Shown here: one piece after another, positions 18,565 through 28,976 of the stretch | Layout: each line of letters starts with the position of its first letter | Position numbering within the stretch: the first letter of the stretch is position 1 | NCBI RefSeq assembly: GCF_026262505.1 | Contig: NC_067206.1 | Coordinates: forward strand, 28,969,896-29,033,895 | Reading direction: 5' to 3' | Length of the DNA stretch: 64,000 nt | Source: Trichomonas vaginalis G3 | Lineage: Eukaryota; Parabasalia; Trichomonadida; Trichomonadidae | The notes under the pieces: generated by a model | Databases searched by the model: none | What the model was told of the DNA's origin: nothing | Seen by the model: the letters and a program-made list of their open reading frames with translations, nothing else | Program-made: the position numbers and the translations under genes

Positions 18565-21500
18565 ATGACAACTCATCCATTGTTTTTGGAGTGCAAGAGC
18601 ATTCATGACAAGGAAGTGTCTATTAAAGAATACAAAGCTAAGAATATTTCGAGACTTTTTGGAAGTTTTTCAACATTTTTACATCCATTTCAGAAACAAG
18701 TCAAAAAAGGCATCTTCAAAAAGGATCCCGTAAAAACAATTCGTTTAGTATTGGATGTTGTGTATGAAATTGTTGAAGAAACTACTCCAGGAGATTATAC
18801 TATCGAAATGATTGACGATATCAAGCAAGTATTTATCACACTCTTACACCCATTAAATTGGAACGAATACCGTTACTATGGTACAAGACTTTTGTGCTTA
18901 ATCGTTAATATTTTGAATTCTCGAGCAAATTTCTTTGTTGATAGCGTTCTTCAATACGTACTTGACTTTACACCATTTTCTGATCAAATTTCACCCGATT
19001 CTAACCTTGTTATTCAATGCAATCCAGAATTAAGAATTCAAATCAATGATTCTCAGCCTCCAGAGAAAAAGAACTTAATATTACAGCTTCAATACATAAT
19101 ATCGAATACTATAAAGTGCAACGATGACCTATTTCTCATTTGGTGGAAAATTATTATGAAAATTCTTTTACAACCATGCTTTAGAAACATTGCCATCGCT
19201 AACAAAATGCAAGGTAGTGAGTATGGAATCAATGGTCCTGTACCAGAAGCCATAATGAATGAACTTCGTGTATTAATTAAATATTTGGTTGATCATCCTG
19301 ATCTTTTGTTAAAAGTATTCGAAGTTCAGTATTGCCCTGAGTTTATCTTTGAATTCTTTACTCAATTAGTTTCAAAATACTCAACAGTTCAAGAAAATGT
19401 TGAAATTGTTCTCAGATTTATCATGCTTTTAACAGAACAGAGTACACATATGCTCAAGAAGATCCTCCCGCAAGCCCACGATCTAGTTATAAAGCAAGTT
19501 GACTACATTTTGAAGATTTTGGAAACAAACCGCCAGAATCAAAATCCTGAGTTCATGAACAACATTTATGAGGTTCTGAAAACAACGATCATTTCATTTT
19601 TCACTGAATTTCAGAATGACGATCAAATATTTTTAATTAAGAAGCTGATGACGTTTGATAACACTCCATCAACCATGTCAAATACATTTTTCATCCTTTT
19701 AACCATTATGTACAACATAGATATTATTGATCCGAAATGTTGGGGAGAAATCGTTCAGAATCTCAAGTCTGAGCTTCTCGTTAATACAATGTGCATATTT
19801 ACCGCATATTTGGCGCTCTGTAATGCTCCAACTCTGTTACAATTTTCAATATCAGATTTATCTCAAGCTTGCAAGACAGCTATGCCATACATCACATGGA
19901 ATAGATATAAGGTAATGAGTATTGATGTCTCCCAACTCAATCAAGAAAAGAAAATCGATAGTTTCTTCAAATCTTACGCAAGGGATCTTCTTTATAAGAA
20001 ATATTGCGATCATTTCGTAAATATGAATATTAATGTCCAAGTTCTTAAGAATTCAATGCCAACTGAAAAGATTTTAGAATTTACTCATTTAATCCGAGAT
20101 ACTTTTTCATTTAGCCCCAATATCTATATTTCTTACATCAATGCTATCGTGAATATTGCGATAAACCTTCCTTACAACCTTCAGTTCAACAAAACTTTTG
20201 TATTCTCTGAATATTTGAACTTTTTGAGGAAGATGCTTATTGATAAAGATCCTTCTGCTGTTGTTAGATCAACAACAATCATTGGAGATCTCCTTTCTTC
20301 TCCTGTTTCAAATTCTATTTTATCCAACTCTGTCCTTGCAGAAATTTACGAGCAATTGATGATCAATGCAAAGAGTGATGTTGATTTCATCAAATCATCA
20401 GCATATTTTGCAATGATTAAGTTTCTAAATTCTGGATTAAGATATTCTTCCTATTTGACATCATCAATCCTCGAATCCTTCGATGCATCAAACACAAATG
20501 AACAATACCAACATGTTTGCTCATTTGCTGGCTCTGCAAAAACACTTTTGGTGCATTCATCTTCAGAATTGAAGCCAAATATTGAATCTTCCATCACTTT
20601 ATTGACTGAATCCCTCTCAAACCCATCAAAAGTCCAAGTTTTACTCTCAATTTTGATAGAAGAAGCGATTAATAACAGAAAAGAGATAATTACAAGCGTA
20701 GTTACCCAATTACTTAACTCCCTTCAGAACAGAAATGTCTCTGATGCCATTGTTTTCTCCCAAATCATCCACATTTTGCCGAATTTGATCCAAGATTCGC
20801 CAAACGTAATACCAATGATAATTACGGCTTCGGTATCGCTCTTGGAGCACAAGACAAGAGATTTTCCACAGTTCTCTTTCTTAATGGCTCGAATTATCAT
20901 TGATATTTTGCTAAATTTGGCTCAATTCATGGACGTTCGCGCATTTGCAGATAAAGTTCGTATTATTATTGAGCAATGGAATACATCCGAAGAGAAGAAA
21001 CTTCCTGTTGAATACCTCGAACGAGTAAATGATCAAATTTTCATTTTGGAGATGCTTATGCGGAGAATTCCTCTTCAGTCCTATGAAAACCCTCCACAGA
21101 TACAAGGAAATCTCGTGGCATTTTACAAAGATAATGAAATTTTGAAGTTAAATGAAACCGAAATTTCCTCTACAACTTACGCAGGAAGATATAACTGGAA
21201 GTATGAGATCATTGGTCATGAAATACCTCCGAATATCACGTCAAATTCGGACAAACTTCCTCCAATTTCTTCAATTGACAAAAAAGAGTTCAGTAACTCA
21301 ATACAGAGCGAAATTTCCTCTCTATTTAACAACGACCTCCCTAGGTTAGGAATTACAACCCCTCTTTCCACTCCAGAAAACGTCAAAATCGAAAAAACTC
21401 AAATTGATACTTCAAAATTAACTGACCAAACACCAGAAAATCACTACCAGGTAGATCCAAGTAATTATATACACCATTCTGCCCAGTTTATGACTGCTCT

Positions 21501-22113
21501 TGGCTACTACAAAGTAGGACAACAAGAAATGATTTCTCCATCAACACAAACATCCATTCCTGAAGTTGATGACCTTCAATATCTTCGTGTAACAACTGTT
21601 TCCCTCGTTTCTTTCGGCGATCATCCTCAATTTGAAGAACTTGTATCGAATCTTGGTCTCAAATCAACGGATAACAGCATTATTTATGCAAATCACCGTA
21701 GAAAACTTATTTTTGTACGTGAAAATGAAGCAATTTCCAATAATGTTGCTGTCATATGGAAAGAAGATGCCATCGAAAGCAAAATTGCGGAGACTTGCAA
21801 GCCAGAAGTCAACATAAGATTGGTTATTTCGCCATTAGAGAATGGATTAATTAGATTAGAAGTTGGAATCAATAAAAATATCGAATTGAAGAAACCATTG
21901 CTGAATTCGATCATTGTTTCCAAACAGGCTCTTCCTATTCATGTCATTTCCCAGATAATTTCAACCACTGAAATTATTGACGCTGATAATGGAAAAGATA
22001 TTGATCCAATCCTCCAAGCAAGGAATTCTATCAAGAAAACTAAGGAATCTCTCACATCTCCATATTCAGAAGTCCTTTATGCGACAAAAGAATTGTTGAA
22101 GAATTGTAAATAA
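18565..22113 (+). CDS. RalGAP/tuberin-like HEAT-repeat protein with a divergent Rap-GAP domain
   Basis: A 1,182-residue single-exon protein. Residues ~1-900 are helical and HEAT-like (alternating hydrophobic helices such as IRLVLDVVYEIVEE and LLTIMYNIDIID). A Ser/Thr/Pro-rich linker follows (~900-990). The C terminus (~1005-1150) resembles the Rap/Ran-GAP fold: a strand-rich start (TVSLVSFGDHPQFEELVSNLG), a YANHRRKLIFV segment, then INIRLVISPLENGLIRLEV-type strands. The loop where active Rap-GAPs carry the catalytic Asn (IGND-type) here reads AISNNVAVIWKED, so a canonical Asn thumb is not obvious; RALGAPB-type subunits also lack catalysis. Likely role: scaffold of a small-GTPase-activating complex. 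The stop is followed by AAATAAAG, overlapping the TAAA signal. Confidence 0.6.
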   Translation: MTTHPLFLECKSIHDKEVSIKEYKAKNISRLFGSFSTFLHPFQKQVKKGIFKKDPVKTIRLVLDVVYEIVEETTPGDYTIEMIDDIKQVFITLLHPLNWNEYRYYGTRLLCLIVNILNSRANFFVDSVLQYVLDFTPFSDQISPDSNLVIQCNPELRIQINDSQPPEKKNLILQLQYIISNTIKCNDDLFLIWWKIIMKILLQPCFRNIAIANKMQGSEYGINGPVPEAIMNELRVLIKYLVDHPDLLLKVFEVQYCPEFIFEFFTQLVSKYSTVQENVEIVLRFIMLLTEQSTHMLKKILPQAHDLVIKQVDYILKILETNRQNQNPEFMNNIYEVLKTTIISFFTEFQNDDQIFLIKKLMTFDNTPSTMSNTFFILLTIMYNIDIIDPKCWGEIVQNLKSELLVNTMCIFTAYLALCNAPTLLQFSISDLSQACKTAMPYITWNRYKVMSIDVSQLNQEKKIDSFFKSYARDLLYKKYCDHFVNMNINVQVLKNSMPTEKILEFTHLIRDTFSFSPNIYISYINAIVNIAINLPYNLQFNKTFVFSEYLNFLRKMLIDKDPSAVVRSTTIIGDLLSSPVSNSILSNSVLAEIYEQLMINAKSDVDFIKSSAYFAMIKFLNSGLRYSSYLTSSILESFDASNTNEQYQHVCSFAGSAKTLLVHSSSELKPNIESSITLLTESLSNPSKVQVLLSILIEEAINNRKEIITSVVTQLLNSLQNRNVSDAIVFSQIIHILPNLIQDSPNVIPMIITASVSLLEHKTRDFPQFSFLMARIIIDILLNLAQFMDVRAFADKVRIIIEQWNTSEEKKLPVEYLERVNDQIFILEMLMRRIPLQSYENPPQIQGNLVAFYKDNEILKLNETEISSTTYAGRYNWKYEIIGHEIPPNITSNSDKLPPISSIDKKEFSNSIQSEISSLFNNDLPRLGITTPLSTPENVKIEKTQIDTSKLTDQTPENHYQVDPSNYIHHSAQFMTALGYYKVGQQEMISPSTQTSIPEVDDLQYLRVTTVSLVSFGDHPQFEELVSNLGLKSTDNSIIYANHRRKLIFVRENEAISNNVAVIWKEDAIESKIAETCKPEVNIRLVISPLENGLIRLEVGINKNIELKKPLLNSIIVSKQALPIHVISQIISTTEIIDADNGKDIDPILQARNSIKKTKESLTSPYSEVLYATKELLKNCK

Positions 22114-22730
22114 AGAATTTTTATTACCATTTTTTGTTATAAATATTAAGATTTTTCAACTAAATTTTGAATTCATTTAAATCATATTTTGAATAAAAAA
22201 TTATCTAAAAGATATTATTCTTTGGAGTCGATAAACAATATTCTTATGAGTCATATAGTTAATTGCTTAGTTCCTTTAATATTGACTTTAATAATGGAAT
22301 TGAATGTCAAGATATCAAACCATAGTTATGGCACTATAAGTTTACAATCAAAGAGAATAAACTACATTTGTGCTTAAAATGGAAAAATTGAAGAAATAAT
22401 GACAAATTATCGAAATTGGAAAAATCGCGGAAATTTGTTTTGGAAAAAAAAATTTTATAATGAACAAGTAAGTGTGTCACTAGTATAAGATTTATATGAA
22501 CAATATTTAGTATTAATGATGTAAAATTCCAGTAAATTTCTAATTGTTTCTTGACTCTAACCGTTTAGTTTTTTTTACCTCAATCAAAAAAAATGACAAG
22601 TTCGGTGAACTAAAAAAGTGAACTTGCTTCTTCTCATTACTCGACAAATCACTATAACTGAACTATTTCTATCGTGAAAGGACACAAAAAAACTAAATTT
22701 TTGAAAAATTTACGGCGGTTTTGGCTATGG
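22114..22730. other. AT-rich spacer
   Basis: 3' flank of the RalGAP-like gene and 5' flank of RanBP1. No gene of its own. Confidence 0.5.
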
Positions 22731-22736
22731 TCATTT
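22731..22736 (+). promoter_or_regulatory. Inr element of the RanBP1 gene
   Basis: TCATTT with the presumed +1 A at 22733, ten bases before the ATG at 22743. It fits the trichomonad initiator and also decides the start codon. Confidence 0.7.
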
Positions 22737-22742
22737 TTTCTT

Positions 22743-23399
22743 ATGTCAGCACCAAAGGAAGAAACAGTTGCCGAGCAACCAAAGGCCGAGGAGGCACCAA
22801 AGGCTGAAGAGGGAAAGGATGCTAAGCCAGCTTCTAAATTCTCCCTTGGCTCAAAGTTTGGAGGTCATTCTTTCGGAAAAATTACACCAAAGCCAGTTGC
22901 CGATAAAGCATCCGCAACTGCTGCTAAGGAAGAGGCTGTCGATGATAGCCATACAGAAGCACCATCCTCAGCTGCTGAGCAAGCTGATCCAGACTCAGAT
23001 GAGGATGCCCTCTTCAACGACAGAGCAATGCTTTACCGTTTCGATAAAAATAACAACGAATGGAAGGAGCGCGGTGTTGGTTTCATGAAGATTCTTCAGA
23101 ACAAGGAAACAAAGATGTGCCGTATTCTTATGCGCCGTAATCAGACATTTAAGGTTTGCGCTAACCACTTCATTCTCCCACATATGGAACTCAAGCTTAA
23201 CCAAGGCTCTGATCGTGCTTATATGTGGAACGCTGTAGATTTCGCTGATGGTCCAGATACACCATCCCATGATGTTCTCTCTGTTAAGTTTAGAAATGCT
23301 GAAACTGCTAACGCTTTCAAGAAGGCCTTCGAGGAAGGTAGAACACAGAATGCTCAACTTCTCAAGGAAAAGGAAGCTAAGGAAGAGAAGAAGGAGTAA
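22743..23399 (+). CDS. Ran-binding protein 1 (RanBD domain)
   Basis: A 218-residue protein starting MSAPKEETVAEQ. An in-frame GTG further upstream (22674) is not used here because the Inr lies just before this ATG. Residues ~1-75 are an acidic, Ala/Lys/Glu-rich low-complexity region. Residues ~80-205 are a RanBD: the strands LYRFDKNNNEWKERGVG, KILQNKETKMCRILMRRNQTFKVCANHFI and the WNAVDFADG motif match RanBP1. The C terminus is a charged KEKEAKEEKKE tail. RanBP1 binds Ran-GTP and helps RanGAP release cargo in nuclear transport. The stop runs into TAAATA. Convergent with the AGFG-like gene, which also points to nuclear-pore trafficking; whether the adjacency matters is unknown. Confidence 0.9.
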   Translation: MSAPKEETVAEQPKAEEAPKAEEGKDAKPASKFSLGSKFGGHSFGKITPKPVADKASATAAKEEAVDDSHTEAPSSAAEQADPDSDEDALFNDRAMLYRFDKNNNEWKERGVGFMKILQNKETKMCRILMRRNQTFKVCANHFILPHMELKLNQGSDRAYMWNAVDFADGPDTPSHDVLSVKFRNAETANAFKKAFEEGRTQNAQLLKEKEAKEEKKE

Positions 23400-23881
23400 A
23401 TATAACTTTTAAACGTTTTTATTTCAAGATGAATATGATTAAAAAAACTTTTACATTTTTTTCCAACCAAAAAAAAAATCCAGAATATTTCATCTCAAAT
23501 TTTTCTCAAAATTTTTCATTAAGATTATGAAATCTATAACACATTTCATGTACACATTTAATTTTACATCGAATAAACTAGTTTGGTCATAATTTTTCAA
23601 ATCGATATTGAATCGTTATGGGTAAATTCATGATTTTTACTTTAAAAATCGCTTAATTTTCTTATATAACTGATGAATTTTTAGGTAAAATCAACAAAAA
23701 AAAAGATTTATTTGAAATTTTTTTTTATTCCGAGAGATAACATTTAGTCATTAGGCTTTGTAAAGATTGATTTAAGTAATTTTAAATCATAAAATGCAAA
23801 GTTTATAAGAGCTAAAAGATTTTTGGAGAAAATTAATTTCAAGGTATTCGCCAAATAGAATTTCCAAAAAAGATGTCGGAA
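23400..23881. other. Convergent intergenic spacer
   Basis: AT-rich spacer with poly-A and poly-T tracts between the 3' ends of RanBP1 and the ArfGAP gene. No gene seen. Confidence 0.5.
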
Positions 23882-25192
23882 TTAGAACAAGCTAAAGTTC
23901 TGTTGGTTCTGTTGTGGGCGGTTAGCTGGCTGTCCAAAGCCCTGGTTAGCGGGTTGACCAAATCCTTGGTTAGCTGGCTGTCCGAATCCGCCGGCTGGTT
24001 GGCCGAATCCAGTATTAGCTGGTTGGCCGAAACCTGTGTTAGCTGGTTGACCGAAACCACCTGCTGGTTGACCAAATCCTTGGTTAGCTGGACGAGCTGG
24101 CTGTCCGAATCCAGTATTAGCTGGCTGACCGAAGCCTGTGTTTGCTGGTTGGCCAAATCCACTGGCTGGCTGTCCAAATCCTTGGTTAGCTGGCTGTCCG
24201 AAGCCTGTGTTAGCTGGTTGACCGAATCCACCTGCTGGTTGACCAAATCCTTGGTTAGCTGGACGAGCTGGCTGACCGAAGCCTGTGTTTGCTGGTTGGC
24301 CAAATCCACCGGCTGGTTGTCCAAAGCCCTGGTTAGCTGGCTGACCGAAGCCTGTGTTAGCTGGTTGACCAAATCCACCTGCTGGCTGACCGAATCCGCC
24401 ATTAGCTGGCTGGCCGAAGCCTGTGTTGGCTGGGCGAGCTGGCTGGCCAAATGTCTGCTGAGCGCTGCCTCCGAACATAGCGGCATTATTCTGCTTTGGC
24501 TGAGCTGGAGCTGGTCCCATCATGTCGAGAAGAGACTTGATGTCGTTACGGTTATTCTGTTGTTGGACCTGCTGTGGTGGAGCTGGGCCGAGTAAATCAT
24601 CGAGAGCATTCTTTGGCTGAGCTGGTTGAGCAGCTGGAGCAGCAGCTGGCTGGCCACCGAATGGGGACCATGCCTGCTGAGCTGGAGCAGCAGCTGGTTG
24701 AGGAGCTGGAGTGCCGAATCCGAAGATATCCTGCTGTGGAGCCTGTTGAGCTGGCTGTGGTGCTGGAGACTGAGCAGCTGGTTGAGGAGCTGGGGCGGCC
24801 TCCATAGCAGCCTTCTTGGAATACCAAAGCTTGTCAACGTATTTACGCTTGAGGAAGTTGTTACGAGAATTGTAATTGGCATCATCTCTGATTGGGAAAG
24901 GATCTTCTGAAGCCTTCCACTTAGCCATCCAAACTCTGTTGAATTCATCATTGTTTGTTGCCTGAAGTTTCTGAATTTCTTCTGGTGTGAATGTAGCCAT
25001 TGAAACTGATTTAATACGGAAGCCGAATTCACGGTGAATGCCTGAGCAAATTGAGCATAAGAAAATAGCGTTTGTTGTGTCGACTTGAACTGCACATTGT
25101 TCTCCGCAATCAGCGCACTTCTTGTTTGAAGGGAGTTTCATGAGGTTGCGGAGGATTTTCTGATGCTGCTTCTGTACAGCGGACGATGACAT
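23882..25192 (-). CDS. ArfGAP zinc-finger protein with FG repeats (AGFG-like)
   Basis: A 436-residue protein. I take the start at MSSSAVQKQH (25192) rather than 26 codons upstream because an Inr lies 12 bases before it. Residues ~20-70 form the ArfGAP zinc finger with CX2CX16CX2C spacing (CADC...CSIC) and the arginine finger in GIHREFG. A Pro/Ala/Gln-rich region follows (~140-250). The C-terminal ~190 residues hold 22 copies of FGQPA, often NTGFGQPAN or GGFGQPA, resembling nucleoporin FG repeats. ArfGAPs stimulate GTP hydrolysis by Arf; AGFG1/Hrb combines an ArfGAP-like domain with FG repeats and links endocytosis and nuclear-export factors. The repeat number is unusually high and regular. 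Confidence 0.85.
   Translation of the reverse strand: MSSSAVQKQHQKILRNLMKLPSNKKCADCGEQCAVQVDTTNAIFLCSICSGIHREFGFRIKSVSMATFTPEEIQKLQATNNDEFNRVWMAKWKASEDPFPIRDDANYNSRNNFLKRKYVDKLWYSKKAAMEAAPAPQPAAQSPAPQPAQQAPQQDIFGFGTPAPQPAAAPAQQAWSPFGGQPAAAPAAQPAQPKNALDDLLGPAPPQQVQQQNNRNDIKSLLDMMGPAPAQPKQNNAAMFGGSAQQTFGQPARPANTGFGQPANGGFGQPAGGFGQPANTGFGQPANQGFGQPAGGFGQPANTGFGQPARPANQGFGQPAGGFGQPANTGFGQPANQGFGQPASGFGQPANTGFGQPANTGFGQPARPANQGFGQPAGGFGQPANTGFGQPANTGFGQPAGGFGQPANQGFGQPANQGFGQPANRPQQNQQNFSLF
23905..24460. repeat. Coding minisatellite for the FGQPA repeats
   Basis: Irregular tandem repeats of about 21-33 bases in the minus-strand ArfGAP gene. All lengths stay in frame and the FG core is unbroken, so copy number can vary without loss of frame. 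Confidence 0.8.
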
Positions 25193-25200
25193 AATTGGCT

Positions 25201-25206
25201 GAATGA
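25201..25206 (-). promoter_or_regulatory. Inr element of the AGFG-like gene
   Basis: TCATTC on the minus strand with its A at 25204, twelve bases before the ATG at 25192. Confidence 0.65.
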
Positions 25207-25886
25207 CTTTTTCAGTTAGCCCAAGATTGAGACAAATTCCGACGGTTTGACAATATAATTTATCGTGCATTTCCCTTTAAAAATATCTCATTGAAAACAT
25301 ATTCTTAAATAGATAATCGGAGACTTATTAAAATTATTGCAATTTCCTTATCGGAATGTTTTCGCAATGTAAAAAAAAATTTATTGCGATCTCATTTTTG
25401 ATCAAAAAATCATAATATCATTGTATTTAGGCTTCAATAACATGATCAACCATATCTAACGAAGCTTAATGCAGGTTATTAAAACTTTCTAACGCTAACA
25501 TGTAAGAAATTACCAAATATTTAAACAGGTTTATGTTATTACGGAATGTTAACATATTATATCTCATTTTTGGATTCTACCCTCGTGTTTTGTTCGACTT
25601 ATTATCATCAACGTATGTCCTTACCTTTAAAATATCAAAGATAATTTTATAACCCTACTCTGTAAATCTGTTATATGTGATGTTTATTTCTTCACATTAC
25701 GTATGATCATGAATTACTTGCTGTCATTATAAAATAACGAGATTTTACCTCTATAAATTTGATTTGAAATTTTTTTTAAGATATTAGTTTCCATTATAGG
25801 ATATTTTGAATATAAACATAGAGAACATTTTATTAATAGTTTGTAAAGGAATGTTAACAACAAAAAATAAACAAACAAAATAATTT
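25207..25886. other. AT-rich spacer
   Basis: 5' flank of the AGFG-like gene and 3' flank of the tetraspanin-like gene. No gene or repeat seen. Confidence 0.5.
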
Positions 25887-26561
25887 CTAGAAAGGTAGTG
25901 AATCTGAATTTAAATCAATCTTAGATGCTACAATTATTTCTTCTTTAGTATGATTTAGCTTCCTTCTTGGGAATTTAGATGTAATTTTCAATGTTTTCTC
26001 ATATTTAATGAGACTCTTTTTCAGGTATTTAATTATTCCTGTTAGTATTAATGAATATATTAATGCAGAAGAAACTAGACAATGGTATTGAAATAGTGGC
26101 TTAATTTTACGCTGTAAGTATCCATTAAACGATTCTGTAACATTTGATTCGAATGGACAATCTAATATTATGTAAATTTGATTGAATGAAGCTGGATTAG
26201 TTGTTGATGAATTAATTAAATTAGTAAATTGTTGAGAATAACTATTGTACTTGTTATTGTTTAGCATGACATAAGGTAATATTATAGTTAGGAGTAAAAT
26301 TATTGGCGATAAATCATATATAAACCCGAAGAACTTATTTCTTGAAAAAATTTTAACAACAATTGATATAAATGCTAATAACATGATGAATGGACTTAAT
26401 GAAAGCTTCGTTACTATGCTATTGAAATTTAATATTTTCCATATTTTGCTTCTAACTTCGATCATTATCAGAAACTGCACAATAATCGAAATTATAAACA
26501 AAACTATAGTAATCGCAGAAGTAAAATCGTATACTCTGTGATACTTTTCATAATATTTCAT
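25887..26561 (-). CDS. Four-helix membrane protein, tetraspanin-like topology
   Basis: A 224-residue protein with four predicted transmembrane segments: residues ~13-33 (FTSAITIVLFIISIIVQFLI), ~50-70, ~80-100 (LSPIILLLTIILPYVML) and ~160-178 (SSALIYSLILTGII). The gap between the third and fourth is the longest (~60 residues, with N-glycosylation sequons NSS and NVT and two Cys at ~135 and ~155). The tail is basic. This spacing matches tetraspanins, a family with several surface members in trichomonads, but the CCG motif is absent, so the family call is tentative. It is very AT-rich compared with actin and RanBP1, suggesting low expression. Confidence 0.5.
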   Translation of the reverse strand: MKYYEKYHRVYDFTSAITIVLFIISIIVQFLIMIEVRSKIWKILNFNSIVTKLSLSPFIMLLAFISIVVKIFSRNKFFGFIYDLSPIILLLTIILPYVMLNNNKYNSYSQQFTNLINSSTTNPASFNQIYIILDCPFESNVTESFNGYLQRKIKPLFQYHCLVSSALIYSLILTGIIKYLKKSLIKYEKTLKITSKFPRRKLNHTKEEIIVASKIDLNSDSLPF

Positions 26562-27831
26562 ATTTGATGTAAACTATTCAAACTGAATTTCCTGATTATA
26601 ATCACACTTGATGGATTTCAAGATTTATCACATCAAAGAAGAAACTGTTTAACGCTTAAAACTCATACTCTTTTGCGTGTGGCATACAGTTACTAATATC
26701 ATTTCAATTTGTTCTTTTTGTATCGGAATATGATATTTCAGCAATTATATATGATTTTTGGATATGAAACCAAACATACTGATCTCATTGACATTGATGA
26801 GATCATTTTATTAGTCCAGAAACTTATATTAAAATAAAATTTGAGTAATTTTCAATTCATTAAACATCAATCTGGGAAAAAAAATATTGCTTATCTAATA
26901 ACTAATCATTGAACCTCACAGATTTGATTCTATGTGCGCACAATAAATTTATATAAAAATTATATTATTCAATACTTAAATTTATAGGTGTATGAAGATA
27001 TATTTTCGTATTACAACGGAAAGTAAATAAATTGTTAAGTATTGAATCGAATAAAGGGAGATTAATAAAAATTTTGAAATATTTTTGCTTTGGAATGTTC
27101 CTTATTCTACTTTTGATAACTACTAATGATAGCAAATGAGTTCTTATATCGATACATGAGCATACTGGAGAGTCAATCATATGAAAATTTATCTGAGAAG
27201 TTCCTTTGCTCATTTTATGTTTTGGATGAATGCATATACCAATACAATAATACTCCTCAAGTCCAAAGGCTCAATTTGGAGATAACAACTATCAGATCAA
27301 TCTGGTTATGAAGAAACTGCCTCTATAACTTAGATTTTAGTTCATCATATTACATGTAATTAGTTTGTGCATGATTACGATTCATGTCATCTTGTTCAAA
27401 ATGAAATGAATGTGACCAACGCCAAAAATAATGAAAATATGATCGTAATGTGCCGTATTTCGATTCTATCATTGATTGATAGAATGCAAGAATGGCCATT
27501 CGATATGTCAAAATAAAATTCAGTAAAAAAAAGATGTAAAATTTTTTTTATTTTCGAAATTCCTGCAACACAATCTCACTGTTGTTATATTTATATATTT
27601 GTTGACTGAAATGGTTCCTACCGCTTCAAAAAGTAGAATATGAAGTCACATCAAGGCCAGGACAATTTACATCGTAAACAATACAAATCGTTGCATTTTC
27701 AAAATATTTTGCTGGATTTATTTTTATGGATATATTCTGGAAGAAATTCAGTTTTGTCCATATTTGAATTCCTCTCAAAATATAAAATCCCTTTCAAAAA
27801 GAGATTGAAAGAAGGGCAAATTAAAGTGACT
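26562..27831. other. Long AT-rich spacer upstream of actin
   Basis: No convincing gene. Two small palindromes are visible: TGATCTCAT...ATGAGATCA near 26,780-26,806 and ATTCTATC...GATAGAAT near 27,470-27,492. Short reading frames here have no recognisable features. Confidence 0.5.
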
Positions 27832-27837
27832 TCATTT
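27832..27837 (+). promoter_or_regulatory. Inr element of the actin gene
   Basis: TCATTT with the presumed +1 A at 27834, twelve bases before the ATG at 27846. Confidence 0.75.
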
Positions 27838-27845
27838 TTCGTCTA

Positions 27846-28976
27846 ATGGCTGAAGAAGACGTTCAGACTCTCGTTATCGATAACGGCTCTGGTATGTGCA
27901 AGGCTGGCTTCTCTGGTGATGAAGCCCCACGCTCAGTTTTCCCATCCGTTGTCGGCCGTCCAAAATACAAACAACAATTAGTTGGTGGCAATGCTAAGGA
28001 TGTTTTCGTTGGTGATGAAGCTTGCTCCAAGGCTGGTGTCCTCATCCTCAAGTACCCAATTGAACACGGTATCGTCAACAACTGGGATGATATGGAAAAG
28101 ATCTGGCACCATACATTCTACAACGAACTTCGTGTTGACCCAACAGAGCACCCAGTTCTTCTTACAGAAGCCCCACTTAACCCAAAGGCTAACCGTGAGA
28201 AAATGATCTCCCTCATGTTTGACACATTCAACGTCCCATCCTTCTATGTCGGCATCCAGGCCGTTCTTTCCCTCTACTCCTCTGGCCGTACAACAGGTAT
28301 CGTTTTCGATGCTGGTGATGGTGTTTCCCACACAGTTCCAATTTACGAAGGCTACTCCCTTCCACACGCCATCATGAGACTTAACCTCGCTGGCCGTGAT
28401 CTCACAGCCTGGATGGTCAAGCTTCTCACAGAGCGTGGCAATGCTTTCAACACAACAGCCGAAAAGGAAATCGTTCGTGACATCAAGGAGAAGCTTTGCT
28501 ATGTCGCCCTCGACTTCGATGCTGAAATGGAGAAGGCCGCTACAGATTCCTCCATCAACGTTAACTACACACTTCCAGATGGCAACGTCATCACAATCGG
28601 CAATGAGCGTTTCCGCTGCCCAGAAATGCTCTTCAAGCCATACTTCGATGGTATGGAATACGATGGTATCGACAAGACACTCTTCGACTCCATCATGAAG
28701 TGCGATATCGATGTTCGTAAGGATCTCTACGCTAACATCGTTCTTTCTGGTGGCACAACAATGTTCAAGGGCATCGCTGAACGTCTTGACAAGGAAATCA
28801 CAGCTCTTGCTCCACCAACAATGAAGGTCAAGATCGTCGCCCCAGAAGAGCGTAAGTACGCCGTTTGGGTCGGTGGCTCCATCCTTGCTTCCCTCGCTAC
28901 ATTCCCACAGATGGTTATCACCAAGGAGGAATACGACGAGGCTGGCCCATCCATCGTCCACCGCAAGTGCTTCTAA
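27846..28976 (+). CDS. Actin
   Basis: A complete 376-residue actin, the usual length. The first phosphate loop is [11 protein letters not shown], the second [12 protein letters not shown], and the adenosine-site SGGTTMF and C-terminal HRKCF are all present. It polymerises into filaments used in amoeboid transformation, adhesion and phagocytosis. There is no intron. Codon use is strongly biased to C or T at third positions with GC content well above the neighbours, as expected for a highly expressed gene. The stop is TAAAA, overlapping the TAAA poly(A) signal. The genome is known to hold several near-identical actin genes; this is one of them. Confidence 0.98.
   Translation: MAEEDVQTLVIDNGSGMCKAGFSGDEAPRSVFPSVVGRPKYKQQLVGGNAKDVFVGDEACSKAGVLILKYPIEHGIVNNWDDMEKIWHHTFYNELRVDPTEHPVLLTEAPLNPKANREKMISLMFDTFNVPSFYVGIQAVLSLYSSGRTTGIVFDAGDGVSHTVPIYEGYSLPHAIMRLNLAGRDLTAWMVKLLTERGNAFNTTAEKEIVRDIKEKLCYVALDFDAEMEKAATDSSINVNYTLPDGNVITIGNERFRCPEMLFKPYFDGMEYDGIDKTLFDSIMKCDIDVRKDLYANIVLSGGTTMFKGIAERLDKEITALAPPTMKVKIVAPEERKYAVWVGGSILASLATFPQMVITKEEYDEAGPSIVHRKCF

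Noticed and set aside
23873-24595. Plus-strand 240-codon frame rich in SWLTKS and SWLAES
   Set aside because: It is the antisense of the FGQPA repeats of the ArfGAP gene; repeat periodicity keeps the frame open.
26965-27213. Minus-strand 82-codon frame
   Set aside because: No domain, AT-rich composition like the spacer, no initiator upstream; probably chance.
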